Shown: positions 16,848 to 25,893 of the stretch, in pieces
Position numbering within the stretch: the first letter of the stretch is position 1
Layout of the letters: the number at the start of each line of letters is the position of its first letter
Assembly: GCA_025356035.1 (NCBI GenBank)
Contig: JANXYN010000119.1
Span: 1-34,973 of the forward strand
Direction: 5' to 3'
From: Geobacteraceae bacterium
GTDB lineage: Bacteria; Desulfobacterota; Desulfuromonadia; Geobacterales; Geobacteraceae
DNA length: 34,973 nt
Notes under the pieces: generated by a model
The model's input: only the letters and a program-made list of their open reading frames with translations
What the model was told of the DNA's origin: nothing
Databases searched by the model: none
Position numbers and translations under genes: made by a program

Positions 16848-17435
16848 CTATGCCATCTTTTCTATAACCAGGAGATACGGTGCAGTTGCCGCCCGGTTCA
16901 GCTGGCGGCTGCACCAGACTGAGTAGTTTTCGGGAGCAAACCGGGCACCCCATCCCTCCACTGCCGCCGCTTCCTCCGCGCCGCCCGGGTGGCCGGGGTA
17001 GATTACGACAGCCACGATACCGCCCGGCGTCAAAAGCTGCAAAGCCTGATCGAGGGCGATCAGTGTAGATGGCGACCGGGTGATGACGACCTTATCGCCG
17101 CCGGGCAGATAACCGAGGTTAAAGACCACTGCCCGGACCGGCTCCTGCACGTAATCGGCGAGCCGCTCGTGGCCGGCACCGATCAATTCCACCCGCCCAC
17201 GGCAGCCGGCTTCGGCGAGCCTTGCCCCAGTGGCCACCAGCGCATCTGGCTGGATATCGAAGCCCCAGACCTTACCTGTCGGGCCAACCAGCCCGGCCAG
17301 CAGGAGGGTGTCGTGGCCATTGCCACAGGTGGCATCCACCGCCCGATCACCAGGCCTCAGATACTGGCGGAGAAAGAAGTGGGCAAGCGCCACCGCCCCG
17401 CGCAGCCCGATATTTTCATCATTCCATTTTTGCAT
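16848..17435 (-). CDS. Class I SAM-dependent methyltransferase, MnmM/YtqB-like
   Basis: The 195-residue product has SAM motif I as A-V-D-A-T-C-G-N-G-H-D-T and the family hallmark F-N-L-G-Y-L-P-G-G-D-K. This places it with the YtqB/rRNA-methylase-like family (PF06962). A member of that family, MnmM, finishes mnm5U34 in tRNA of Gram-positive bacteria; whether this one does is unknown. I chose the ATG at 17435 because the family begins about there. The longer frame to 17540 runs through a tandem repeat and a dispersed dyad element. The ribosome site is poor. It lies between hpnN and hpnI, so a role tied to hopanoids cannot be excluded, but the motif fits RNA modification better. Confidence 0.82.
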   Translation of the reverse strand: MQKWNDENIGLRGAVALAHFFLRQYLRPGDRAVDATCGNGHDTLLLAGLVGPTGKVWGFDIQPDALVATGARLAEAGCRGRVELIGAGHERLADYVQEPVRAVVFNLGYLPGGDKVVITRSPSTLIALDQALQLLTPGGIVAVVIYPGHPGGAEEAAAVEGWGARFAPENYSVWCSRQLNRAATAPYLLVIEKMA

Positions 17436-17439
17436 AGAG

Positions 17440-17463
17440 TTTATGCCAGCCTTTATGCCAGCC
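17440..17463. repeat. Perfect 12-bp tandem duplication
   Basis: TTTATGCCAGCC occurs twice without a gap (17440-17451 and 17452-17463), just upstream of the methyltransferase start codon. It could alter translation of that gene by changing the spacing to any upstream ribosome site. Confidence 0.9.
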
Positions 17464-17471
17464 GGGTTCGA

Positions 17472-17573
17472 GAAAAGCTCCAGATGCAAGGCGCGCGAGG
17501 ACCGGGACGCGAGGCGCACTGAAGGTACGTTGAGCGTCACGGCCCGCAGCGCAACGCCGCAGATGGACTTTTA
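17472..17573. repeat. About 100-bp dispersed dyad element downstream of hpnN
   Basis: The ends AAAAGCTCCAGATGCAAGG and CGCCGCAGATGGACTTTT are imperfect inverses, and the inside is also roughly symmetrical. The pattern is familiar to me as a very common intergenic dyad of proteobacteria. It overlaps the hpnN stop codon and lies before the methyltransferase, so it may end or protect the hpnN transcript. Confidence 0.7.
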
Positions 17574-20321
17574 TCGGAGCCGTTTTTTCTCGGCCAGGGT
17601 CAGCAGCGCTGGCAGCACGACGATGAATGCGACAAGACAGGCCACCATCCCGAGGGACATGACTGCGCCGATACTGAAAACCCCCTGGTGGTGCGCCACC
17701 ATCAGGGCACCAAAGCTCGCCAGGATGGTGAGGGTGTTGAAGATTACCCCTTGCCCGGCGCTCCTGGTCACCACCTCCACGGCGGTCTCGTGCTCGCGGC
17801 GGAAGCGGTTGATGATGTAGATACCGGAGTCGATCCCGACCCCGAGCACCAGTGGCATCACGATGATATTTGCCGAGTTGAAGCTGATGCCGAACAGCCA
17901 CATGCCGCTGATCATGAAGAACAGGCCGATCACCAGCGTCAGCAAGCCGATGCAGGCATATTTCAGGCTCCTGAAGGTAATCAACAAGATGGCGATAATG
18001 GCGAGAAACGCATAGAAAAAGGCCCAACGGTAGGCATCGCGCATGATGGTCATCGATTCGTAGACCATGATCGGCTCTCCGGTGACGTTGGCATCGACGC
18101 TACGGATATCGTCGATAAAGCGTTTCAACGGCGCCAGATCGAAAATCATCCCCTTTGGCGCCACCTGGATCAGGTACTGGCCGGTTTTACCGATAAAGCG
18201 GCTCCGCAGCTCCGGCGGGATATCAGACACCTTTACCGGCGAGGCATCGAGGCTCTCCTTGAGAAACTCGATCTTCTCCGGCAGGCTAGCCAGCATCCCA
18301 CCCTGAAACTCCTCCAGCATGCCACGGGCATTGCTGTCCCGGTTTTTTTCCAGTCTGGCAAAAAAGGCGTCGAGGGTAGTCAGGAATGCCCCCACTTCCC
18401 TCGCTTCGCCCTTCCCATCCCTTGCCAGGCGTAGCTTCAGCCGTTCCACTGCGTTCCGGAAATTTTCGAATACCGTCGGCAACGCCATGACGTTGAGCGC
18501 ATCGTCATATTTACCCGGCTTGACATCGTCCAGAAGCGCCCGGATCGCCCGCAGCTCCCTGAGCTTCTGCTCCTGGTCTTCTGGCACAAAGGTATTGAGG
18601 CTCACAACGTGATCAACCGTCGGCAGCGCTTCCAGTGCCCGCCCTTTGGCTGCAGCTTCAGCGGCTGAAGATGCGCTGACTACGGCAAAATAGCCGGCAT
18701 TCTCCGCGCTGGTCATCAGCTTGTAGGCGTACTTAACCGACTCCAACCCCTTGGCCTGCAGGTTCATCAGGTTATAGTCGAAACTTACCCGGCTGATCGG
18801 GTAGAGGGAGGCGGCACATAATATCACGGTCACTGCCAGCACCACCCGCGGCTTGCCAAACAGCAGCTGCTGTATTTTAGGGACCAGGGACCGGGAACCA
18901 GAAAGCAGGCCTGATCTTTTGCCTTTACTGCCTTTACCGGTCCCCGGTTCCCGGTTCCCGAGTCCCGAGTCCCGAGTCCCGGCCTTGCGATATTTAGCCA
19001 GCAGCACCAGCATGGCAGGGAGGACGGTGAAGGTGGTGAGGACGCAGATGATGATGCCACTCCCCGCAATGATCCCCAATTCGGCAACGCCCTTGAAGTC
19101 GGTGAAAACGAAGGTGAGGAACGCCGCCGCCGTTGTGGCCGCCGCCATGACAATGGCCCAGATGTTCTTTTCCAGCCCGACCCGGATCGCTTCCAGCTCG
19201 CTGGCCCCGCCAGCCAACTCTTCCTGATAGCGGAGCACCAGCTGAATGCCGTACTCGACCCCGATCCCGACCAGCATCACTGCAAAAACCATAGAGAGGA
19301 TATTCAGGTGGCCGATCGCCAGGGTGGCAAAACCGAACGATACGGCGATGCCAATCAGCAGGGAGACCATGGCAGCAGTAACATTCAGAATCCCGCGGAA
19401 GGCTATGAGGAGCAGCATTACCGTCAGGACGATGGAAAGCACCAGCGCCAGATCGATGTCGCGCTTGCTGGTGGCCATCTCTTCAAACTCCAGCACCGGC
19501 GTGCCGGTGAGCCCCGCCGTTACTCCCCTGAACTCCGGTTTGGCGGAGAGCGTCTTGAGCTCCGCCCAAATCACCTTAATGGCCTTTTCCGCCGGCACGA
19601 AGCTACCGTTGTCTTTGACCGGCAGTGCTGTCAGAACCTGCATCCGACCGGCCTTTGCCAGCTGCGACTCCTCGCCGTTTGCGTTCTGGGAAAAAAACTC
19701 GTTGAAGGTAAAGGCTGCCTTTCCCCCATCGAACTGCTGCAGCCCCTTCTCCAGCCCCTTCAAGGTAAACACCAGACTTGCCAGCTCCTGGTTGGCACCG
19801 GCAGAGTTGCCGCTGCGGCCTGTATAACCATCCATCCTGCGGGTGAGAGAGGAAAATAGGGTTTCCACCGAGGGTGAGGCAGCGAGTTCCTTGATCATCG
19901 GCTTTGCCAGTGCAAGATTTGCATGGAGGGTCTGCAGGTCGGCAAGAGGGAGGAGCAGCAGGCCATTCTTCTTGAAGAAGGGGAGCCCGTAGGGGTAAAA
20001 CACCTCCCGAATGCTCTGCTTGTCGCCCTGCAGCCGTCCATAGAGCTCTTCGCCAAAACGGGCAGCCTTTTCCTGATCCTCGGACTCGATGACCACCACG
20101 ATATCTTCCATGTCGCCAAACTCCTGGCGATATGCCCGATAGTCGGCGTGGAATTTGGTATTCTTCGGCATCAGGTCGTCCCTGCCGGTGAGAAACTCCA
20201 TCTTCTGGGTGGTATAGAGAATTGACAAGGCGGCCAGCAGAAGCGCTGCCGCCAAAATCAGGCGGGGATGGCGCATGATAAAACCGAACGGCCCCCGATA
20301 ATCGGCGTGAGAATTGGACAT
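17571..20321 (-). CDS. hpnN: Hopanoid RND transporter HpnN
   Basis: The 916-residue product is an RND/MMPL-type inner-membrane protein. It has a helix at about 14-34, a large periplasmic domain, membrane bundles at about 285-440 and 745-905, and a second periplasmic domain between them. HpnN moves hopanoids toward the outer membrane. Motifs include G-R-D-D-L-M-P-K-N-T near residue 46 and G-V-G-I-D-S-G-I-Y-I-I-N-R-F in the second bundle. GAGGG is 10 nt before the ATG. Residues about 447-481 are encoded by a heptamer array (18880-18982) and form a G/R/S/K-rich stretch on the cytoplasmic side between the two halves. The frame stays open and the gene looks intact. It diverges from shc. Confidence 0.92.
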   Translation of the reverse strand: MSNSHADYRGPFGFIMRHPRLILAAALLLAALSILYTTQKMEFLTGRDDLMPKNTKFHADYRAYRQEFGDMEDIVVVIESEDQEKAARFGEELYGRLQGDKQSIREVFYPYGLPFFKKNGLLLLPLADLQTLHANLALAKPMIKELAASPSVETLFSSLTRRMDGYTGRSGNSAGANQELASLVFTLKGLEKGLQQFDGGKAAFTFNEFFSQNANGEESQLAKAGRMQVLTALPVKDNGSFVPAEKAIKVIWAELKTLSAKPEFRGVTAGLTGTPVLEFEEMATSKRDIDLALVLSIVLTVMLLLIAFRGILNVTAAMVSLLIGIAVSFGFATLAIGHLNILSMVFAVMLVGIGVEYGIQLVLRYQEELAGGASELEAIRVGLEKNIWAIVMAAATTAAAFLTFVFTDFKGVAELGIIAGSGIIICVLTTFTVLPAMLVLLAKYRKAGTRDSGLGNREPGTGKGSKGKRSGLLSGSRSLVPKIQQLLFGKPRVVLAVTVILCAASLYPISRVSFDYNLMNLQAKGLESVKYAYKLMTSAENAGYFAVVSASSAAEAAAKGRALEALPTVDHVVSLNTFVPEDQEQKLRELRAIRALLDDVKPGKYDDALNVMALPTVFENFRNAVERLKLRLARDGKGEAREVGAFLTTLDAFFARLEKNRDSNARGMLEEFQGGMLASLPEKIEFLKESLDASPVKVSDIPPELRSRFIGKTGQYLIQVAPKGMIFDLAPLKRFIDDIRSVDANVTGEPIMVYESMTIMRDAYRWAFFYAFLAIIAILLITFRSLKYACIGLLTLVIGLFFMISGMWLFGISFNSANIIVMPLVLGVGIDSGIYIINRFRREHETAVEVVTRSAGQGVIFNTLTILASFGALMVAHHQGVFSIGAVMSLGMVACLVAFIVVLPALLTLAEKKRLR
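18880..18982. repeat. Inverted heptamer array (locus e) inside hpnN
   Basis: The left arm has GGGACCA, GGGACCG, GGAACCA and GAAAGCA (18880-18907). After a 29-bp core the right arm has CCGGTCC, CCGGTTC twice and CCGAGTC three times, then CCGG (18937-18982). The plan is the same as in the intergenic arrays but with a different heptamer. It lies in a coding sequence without breaking the frame. Confidence 0.85.
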
Positions 20322-20690
20322 GGCAATTTTTCCCTCATGGTGTATATTTATAAATAAATATCAGATCCAGGCGGCCCAATCACCCTATAGATGAACAGAA
20401 TGGGGCCGCAACGTGCATCACCCGCCACGCCCCACAACCGATCAAGGCCCTTGCATCCTGCTACTGAACTGGTGGAGATTACCATAGCCGGCGCCTGAAA
20501 TCAACCGCCTTGGCAAGGCATGATCCGCCGCTCCAGCCGTATCTCCAAGCATGCCAATATTAAAAAAGGCTACCCCTTTCCCCAAAAATATGTTAGTTAA
20601 GAAGTTTATTTATCTTTTATCGCTATCTAACGTCGCCGAGTGAAAGTGAGAAAGATTGCCATGGATCTTACCAGGAGGGAGCACGACACC
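20322..20690. other. Divergent control region between hpnN and shc
   Basis: This 369-bp gap separates the two hopanoid units. Next to hpnN is a very AT-rich, partly self-complementary stretch (20345-20361, with TATAAA on the minus strand) that could supply a -10 box, though no good -35 box fits. Next to shc is another AT-rich run (20590-20625). No clear palindromic operator or gene was seen in the GC-rich middle. Confidence 0.4.
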
Positions 20691-22733
20691 ATGAAATCCT
20701 CTAAATTTCCCATTTCCCATGCCCTTACCTCGTTCAACGGGTCCCCGGCGGAGAATAGAGAAACCCCTGCAAAGAAGCCGCTGGCCAAAATTCACCATTT
20801 CCCGGCGTCGATCTGGAAAAGGAAGGAAGCGGAGAAGAAGAGCCTGCTCGACAGCAGTATTGAACGGAGTCAGGAATTCTTTTTTCGCGAACAGATGCCT
20901 GAAGGATACTGGTGGGCAGAACTGGAGTCAAACGCCACCATCACCGCCGAATACATCATGCTGTTCCATTTTCTCGGCATGGTGGACAAGGGGCGGGAGC
21001 GGAAAATGGCCCACTATCTCCTTAGCAAACAGACCAGCGAGGGATACTGGACCATTTATTTCGGCGGCCCCGGCGACCTCTCCACCACGGTCGAGTCATA
21101 TTTTGCCCTGAAGCTGGCCGGCTATCCGGCTGACCATCCGGCGATGGTCAAGGCGCGTGCCTTTATTCTGGAAAAGGGCGGGATCATCAAGTGCCGCGTC
21201 TTCACCAAGATATTCCTAGCCCTGTTCGGCGAATTCGCCTGGTTCGGGGTGCCATCCATGCCGATCGAGCTGATCCTGCTCCCCAACTGGGCCTACTTTA
21301 ACATGTATGAGCTCTCCAGCTGGTCCAGAGCGACCATCATTCCGCTCTCCATCGTCATGTCGGAAAAGCCGGTACGGAAGCTGCCGCCCTGGGCCAGGGT
21401 CCAGGAACTGTACGTCCGGCCGCCACGTCCGATTGACTACACCTTCACCAGGGAAGACGGCATCCTCACCTGGAAAAACTTCTTCATCGGCGTCGATCAT
21501 ATGCTCAAGATCTACGAAAGCAGCCCGGTCCGGCCGTTCAAGAAGCAAGCGCTAGCAATGGCAGAAAGATGGGTGCTGGAGCATCAGGAGCCGACCGGCG
21601 ACTGGGGCGGCATCCAGCCTGCCATGCTCAATGCGGTGCTGTCGCTCCACTGCCTCGGCTACGCCAATGACCACCCTGCGGTAGCCAAGGGACTGGAGGC
21701 ACTGGCCAATTTCTGCATCGAAGACGAACACGGCCTGGTCCTGCAGTCCTGCATCTCTCCGGTATGGGATACCGCCCTGGCGCTTAAAGCAATGGTAGAC
21801 GCCGATGTCCCTATTGATCATCCTGCCTTGGCCAAAGCGGCCCAGTGGCTGCTCGATCGGGAAGTCCGCCGGGACGGTGACTGGAAGATTAAATGCCCGG
21901 AACTCAAACCTGGCGGCTGGGCTTTCGAGTTTCTCAATGACTGGTATCCCGATGTGGATGACTCGGGTTTTGTGATGATCGCCCTCAAGGAAGTGCCGGT
22001 CAAGGATAACCAGGCTAAAGAAGATGCCGTCAAGCGCGGCATAGACTGGTGCCTCGGTATGCAGAGCAAAAATGGCGGGTGGGGGGCATTTGACAAAGAC
22101 AATACCAAGCATATGCTCAATAAGATCCCGTTTGCCGACCTGGAGGCACTAATCGACCCACCCACTGCTGACCTGACTGGTCGGATGCTGGAGTTGATGG
22201 GCACCTTCAACTACCCGAAGGACCACCCTGCCGCGGTGCGCGCCCTGGCATTCATCCGCAAGAATCAGGAACCTGACGGTCCCTGGTGGGGCCGCTGGGG
22301 AGTCAATTACCTCTATGGCACCTGGTCTGTTGTTTCCGGGCTTGCGGCCATCGGTGAGGACCTCTCCCAGCCCTACATCAGAAGGGCGGTCAACTGGATT
22401 AGATCCCGGCAGAATTTGGATGGCGGCTGGGGCGAGACCTGCGAGTCTTACCAGGAGCCGTCACTGGCCGGCATTGGCGAAACTACCCCGTCGCAGACCG
22501 GCTGGGCACTCCTTTCTTTGATGGCAGCCGGCGAGGTGAACTGTTCGGCCGTTGCCAGAGGGGTCCAGTATCTGATCGATAGTCAGAAAGCCGATGGCAC
22601 CTGGGATGAGGAGCAGTACACCGGCACCGGCTTCCCCAAATTTTTCATGATCAAGTACCACATTTACCGGAACTGCTTCCCGCTCATGGCGCTCGGCAGA
22701 TACCGCGCCCTGATCGGCGGTACGGTTCAGTAA
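20691..22733 (+). CDS. shc: Squalene-hopene cyclase
   Basis: The enzyme cyclises squalene to hopene/hopanol in one step at the membrane. The 680-residue product has the catalytic acid motif D-V-D-D at 421-424, repeated QW-type motifs (for example Q-S-K-N-G-G-W-G-A-F, Q-N-L-D-G-G-W-G-E and Q-K-A-D-G-T-W near the end) and Q-M-P-E-G-Y-W-W at the start of the barrel. I chose the ATG at 20691, which follows AGGAGG and gives the usual length. A GTG at 20640 would add 17 residues. It heads the plus-strand run shc, hpnA, dxs, hpnH. The first 50 residues are poorly conserved, as in other Geobacter cyclases. Confidence 0.96.
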   Translation: MKSSKFPISHALTSFNGSPAENRETPAKKPLAKIHHFPASIWKRKEAEKKSLLDSSIERSQEFFFREQMPEGYWWAELESNATITAEYIMLFHFLGMVDKGRERKMAHYLLSKQTSEGYWTIYFGGPGDLSTTVESYFALKLAGYPADHPAMVKARAFILEKGGIIKCRVFTKIFLALFGEFAWFGVPSMPIELILLPNWAYFNMYELSSWSRATIIPLSIVMSEKPVRKLPPWARVQELYVRPPRPIDYTFTREDGILTWKNFFIGVDHMLKIYESSPVRPFKKQALAMAERWVLEHQEPTGDWGGIQPAMLNAVLSLHCLGYANDHPAVAKGLEALANFCIEDEHGLVLQSCISPVWDTALALKAMVDADVPIDHPALAKAAQWLLDREVRRDGDWKIKCPELKPGGWAFEFLNDWYPDVDDSGFVMIALKEVPVKDNQAKEDAVKRGIDWCLGMQSKNGGWGAFDKDNTKHMLNKIPFADLEALIDPPTADLTGRMLELMGTFNYPKDHPAAVRALAFIRKNQEPDGPWWGRWGVNYLYGTWSVVSGLAAIGEDLSQPYIRRAVNWIRSRQNLDGGWGETCESYQEPSLAGIGETTPSQTGWALLSLMAAGEVNCSAVARGVQYLIDSQKADGTWDEEQYTGTGFPKFFMIKYHIYRNCFPLMALGRYRALIGGTVQ

Positions 22734-22758
22734 AATTGGCAGTTAAGCGCAGGAGTTT

Positions 22759-23748
22759 ATGAAGAAAGCGTTTGTCACCGGCGCCACCGGTTTCCTCGGC
22801 GCCAGCATAGTCAGAGAGTTGCTCAAGGATGGTTATCAGGTAAAAGTCCTCGCCAGAGCCGGCTCCAATCGAAAAAACCTGGATGGTCTCCCCGTCGAGA
22901 TCTGTGAAGGCGACCTCTGCCACCTGGCATCACTGGAAAAGGGCCTGCAGGGGTGTGACCTCCTGTTTCACGCCGCTGCCGATTACCGGCTCTGGACCAG
23001 GAACCCAGCCAGCATGTACGAGATAAACGTAGAGGGGACCCGTAATATCCTTGCCGCCGCTCTGGGCCAGGGGATCTCCCGTGTCGTTTATACCAGCAGC
23101 GTCGGGACCCTGGGCAATCCCGGCAATGGCGTCCCCGGCAACGAAACAACACCGGTTTCCCTGGCCGACATGGTCGGTCATTACAAGAAGAGCAAGTTTC
23201 TGGCCGAGCGCGCAGCAGAAAGCTTTCTTGGCAAAGGATTACCCCTGGTTATCGTCAACCCCTCCACGCCGGTGGGACCCCATGACGTAAAGCCGACCCC
23301 GACCGGCAAGATCATTGTAGACTTCCTCAACCGCAAGATGCCCGCCTACCTCGACACCGGCTTGAACATAATTGATGTGGAGGATTGCGCCCGGGGCCAT
23401 ATTCTGGCGGCCAGACATGGCCGGATAGGCCAGAAATATATCCTCGGCAATGAAAACCTGACCCTGCGGCAGATCTTCGCCATACTGGAGCAGACAGCCG
23501 GTGTACCAGCGCCAAGGGTGCGCCTTCCCTACATGCCGATTCTGTTAGCCGCCTATGTCAACGAAGCAATTGCCCGCATCTCCGGCAAGGAGCCGCTCAT
23601 TCCGTTGGCCGGGGTGCAGATGGCAAGGAAATTCATGTTTTTTGATTCCAGCAAGGCAGTCCGGGAGCTGGGATTGCCGCAACGCCCGGCCCAGGAGGCG
23701 TTAAGCAGGGCGGTTGCATGGTTTCGCAGCGAAGGCTATGCAAAATGA
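22759..23748 (+). CDS. hpnA: Hopanoid-associated sugar epimerase HpnA
   Basis: The 329-residue product is an extended short-chain dehydrogenase. T-G-A-T-G-F-L-G (residues 7-14) binds NAD(P), T-S-S-V-G-T-L-G follows the fourth strand, and the catalytic Y142-K-K-S-K146 is present. The sequence agrees with the HpnA group found in hopanoid clusters, whose exact substrate is not settled. AGGAG lies 3 nt before the ATG, 25 bp after the shc stop, so the two are one transcript. An alternative is a general dihydroflavonol-reductase-like enzyme, but the context decides for HpnA. Confidence 0.93.
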   Translation: MKKAFVTGATGFLGASIVRELLKDGYQVKVLARAGSNRKNLDGLPVEICEGDLCHLASLEKGLQGCDLLFHAAADYRLWTRNPASMYEINVEGTRNILAAALGQGISRVVYTSSVGTLGNPGNGVPGNETTPVSLADMVGHYKKSKFLAERAAESFLGKGLPLVIVNPSTPVGPHDVKPTPTGKIIVDFLNRKMPAYLDTGLNIIDVEDCARGHILAARHGRIGQKYILGNENLTLRQIFAILEQTAGVPAPRVRLPYMPILLAAYVNEAIARISGKEPLIPLAGVQMARKFMFFDSSKAVRELGLPQRPAQEALSRAVAWFRSEGYAK

Positions 23749-23755
23749 ATAACGC

Positions 23756-23817
23756 AGGCAAAAGGTTAAGGGCTTAAGGTGTTGAATTGCACTTTCGCCT
23801 TTTGCTTTTAGCCTTGC
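23756..23817. repeat. Inverted heptamer array (locus f)
   Basis: The left units are AGGCAAA, AGGTTAA, GGGCTTA and AGGTGTT (23756-23783). After a 13-bp core the right units are GCCTTTT, GCTTTTA and GCCTTGC (23797-23817). The 7-bp period and inverted plan match the other loci, with a different heptamer. It lies between hpnA and dxs. Confidence 0.7.
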
Positions 23818-23833
23818 GCCCAGGAGATCTTTT

Positions 23834-25744
23834 ATGTACCCACTACTCAATAAGATCAACAACCCCACCGACTTGAAAAACCTCACCGACCCGGAGCTCA
23901 TCGCCCTGGCCGGCGAACTTCGCCAGTTTCTGCTGGAAACGGTCTCCAAAACGGGGGGCCACCTCGCCTCCAATCTGGGGTGCGTGGAACTTACCATGGC
24001 CCTGCATTACTGCTTCTCTTCGCCTGCGGACAAGCTGATCTGGGATGTGGGACACCAGGCATACACCCACAAGATCCTCACTGGCCGCCGGGACAAATTT
24101 CACACCCAGCGCCAGTACCATGGTATCAGCGGCTTTCCCAAACGTGCCGAATCGCCCCACGATGCTTTCGGCGCTGGGCATTCCTCTACCTCCATCTCGG
24201 CGGCACTCGGCATGGCGGTCGCCAGCGATTTGAAGGGTACCGATAACAATGTTATCGCAATCATCGGCGACGGCTCCCTCACCGGCGGTATAGCCTTCGA
24301 GGCGCTGAACCAGGCCGGACACCTGCGCAAAAAACTGATCGTGGTCCTGAACGACAACGAGATGTCAATCTCGAAGAACGTCGGGGCCTTTTCCTCCTTC
24401 ATCTCCCGGAAGATGACCGGTTCCCACCTGCGGGAGCTGCGCCAGGAAATGCAGGCCCTTTTGCAAGGCATCCCCGCCATAGGTGGCAACATCCTGCACT
24501 TTGCCCGCAAGGCCGAGAACTCCCTGAAGGGGTTCCTGACACCGGGGACGCTGTTTGAAGCACTCGGTTTCGAATATGTGGGACCGATCCCCGGACATGA
24601 CCTTCCCCAGCTCATCGAGGTGTTCCAGAACGTCAAGTCCCTGGATGTCCCGGTCCTGGTCCATGTGATGACCACCAAGGGAAAGGGGTACGCGCCGGCC
24701 GAAGAGAACCCCGCCATGTTCCACGGGGTCGGCCCGTTTGAGGTGAAAACCGGCAAGCTCACCGCAGGGAAAGGGGGGGCCAAGTCGTACACCGGCATTT
24801 TCGGTGAAACCATGGTGAATCTGGCCGGCGTGGATGAAAAAATCGTGGCGATCACCGCCGCCATGCCGGATGGCACCGGACTCACGCCGTTCGCCAAGGC
24901 CTATCCCCAGAGATTTTTCGATGTGGGAATCGCCGAGCAGCATGGCCTGACCTTTGCCGCCGGGCTGGCCGCCGAAGGATACAAACCGGTGGCTGCCATT
25001 TATTCCACCTTCACCCAGCGCGCCTACGACCAGGTGTTTCACGACATCTGCCTGCAGAAACTGCCGGTAACCCTGGCGCTGGACCGGGCAGGCCTGGTCG
25101 GTGACGACGGCCCCACCCACCATGGAGTCTTTGACTACTCCTACCTCCGCCACCTGCCGGAGATGACGATAATGGCTCCCAAGGACGAAAACGAGCTGCA
25201 GCACATGCTCAAAACCGCCATTGATTCAGGCAGGCCGATGGCGCTCCGCTACCCGCGCGGTGCAGGTTATGGCGTCCAGCTTGACCAAGAGCTGGTGGCC
25301 CTCCCCCTGGGTAAGGGGGAAACCCTGGCCGATGGCGACGATGTTGCCATCGTGGCCATCGGTTCCATGGTATACCCTGCCCTGGAAGCTGCAGAACAAC
25401 TGAAAACCAAGGGAATCCTGGCAACCGTCATTAATGCCCGCTTTGTCAAACCGCTCGATCGGGAGCTGATCCTCTCCGCAGCCAGCCGAACCGGCAGCCT
25501 GGTAACCGTGGAAGAGAATGCTCTGCAGGGTGGCTTCGGCAGCGCCGTGCTCGAACTGCTAGCCGACGAGGGGCTTGCCAACGTCAAAGTGAAACGGCTC
25601 GGCATCCCGGACCGCTATATTGAGCAGGGGAGCCAGGCTCAACTGAAAAAGGACCTGGGCCTTGACGCTGCCGGCATCGCCGCGTCGGTCGAGGTGTTTC
25701 TCGCCCGGAAGGGGACGTCAGCCTCCCTGGCGCGGGTAAAGTAG
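23834..25744 (+). CDS. dxs: 1-deoxy-D-xylulose-5-phosphate synthase
   Basis: The enzyme joins pyruvate and glyceraldehyde 3-phosphate, the first step of the MEP isoprenoid pathway, with thiamine diphosphate. The 636-residue product has D-V-G-H-Q-A-Y near 74, the thiamine motif G-D-G (145-147) with N-D-N-E-M-S-I following, and in the second half [15 protein letters not shown]. Full length and intact. AGGAGA stands 6-7 nt before the ATG. Placement in the hopanoid run suggests a copy that feeds squalene synthesis. Whether the genome has another dxs cannot be told here. Confidence 0.97.
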   Translation: MYPLLNKINNPTDLKNLTDPELIALAGELRQFLLETVSKTGGHLASNLGCVELTMALHYCFSSPADKLIWDVGHQAYTHKILTGRRDKFHTQRQYHGISGFPKRAESPHDAFGAGHSSTSISAALGMAVASDLKGTDNNVIAIIGDGSLTGGIAFEALNQAGHLRKKLIVVLNDNEMSISKNVGAFSSFISRKMTGSHLRELRQEMQALLQGIPAIGGNILHFARKAENSLKGFLTPGTLFEALGFEYVGPIPGHDLPQLIEVFQNVKSLDVPVLVHVMTTKGKGYAPAEENPAMFHGVGPFEVKTGKLTAGKGGAKSYTGIFGETMVNLAGVDEKIVAITAAMPDGTGLTPFAKAYPQRFFDVGIAEQHGLTFAAGLAAEGYKPVAAIYSTFTQRAYDQVFHDICLQKLPVTLALDRAGLVGDDGPTHHGVFDYSYLRHLPEMTIMAPKDENELQHMLKTAIDSGRPMALRYPRGAGYGVQLDQELVALPLGKGETLADGDDVAIVAIGSMVYPALEAAEQLKTKGILATVINARFVKPLDRELILSAASRTGSLVTVEENALQGGFGSAVLELLADEGLANVKVKRLGIPDRYIEQGSQAQLKKDLGLDAAGIAASVEVFLARKGTSASLARVK

Positions 25745-25749
25745 TTTTC

Positions 25750-25877
25750 CGTGCGCCGTACGACGTGCGACGTTCACTGTGCGTCGTGCGAAATTATGAT
25801 AATTCCCGAGTACGTCGCACGTCTCACGAACCACTTAACATGCTGCACGTCGCACGTCGCACGTCGCACGAACCACG
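25750..25877. repeat. Inverted heptamer array (locus g)
   Basis: The left arm is built of CGTGCGA-type units (25750-25791). The core is an AT-rich near-palindrome around AATTATGATAATT. The right arm carries the inverse GCACGTC units, three of them in a row just before 25869. It lies between dxs and hpnH. The 7-bp period is clear though some units have diverged. Confidence 0.8.
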
Positions 25878-25893
25878 AAAGGATACTTAAAGC

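Noticed and set aside
17436-17540. N-terminal extension of the methyltransferase
   Set aside because: The stretch is made of a tandem repeat and a dispersed dyad element, and family members start at about the later ATG.
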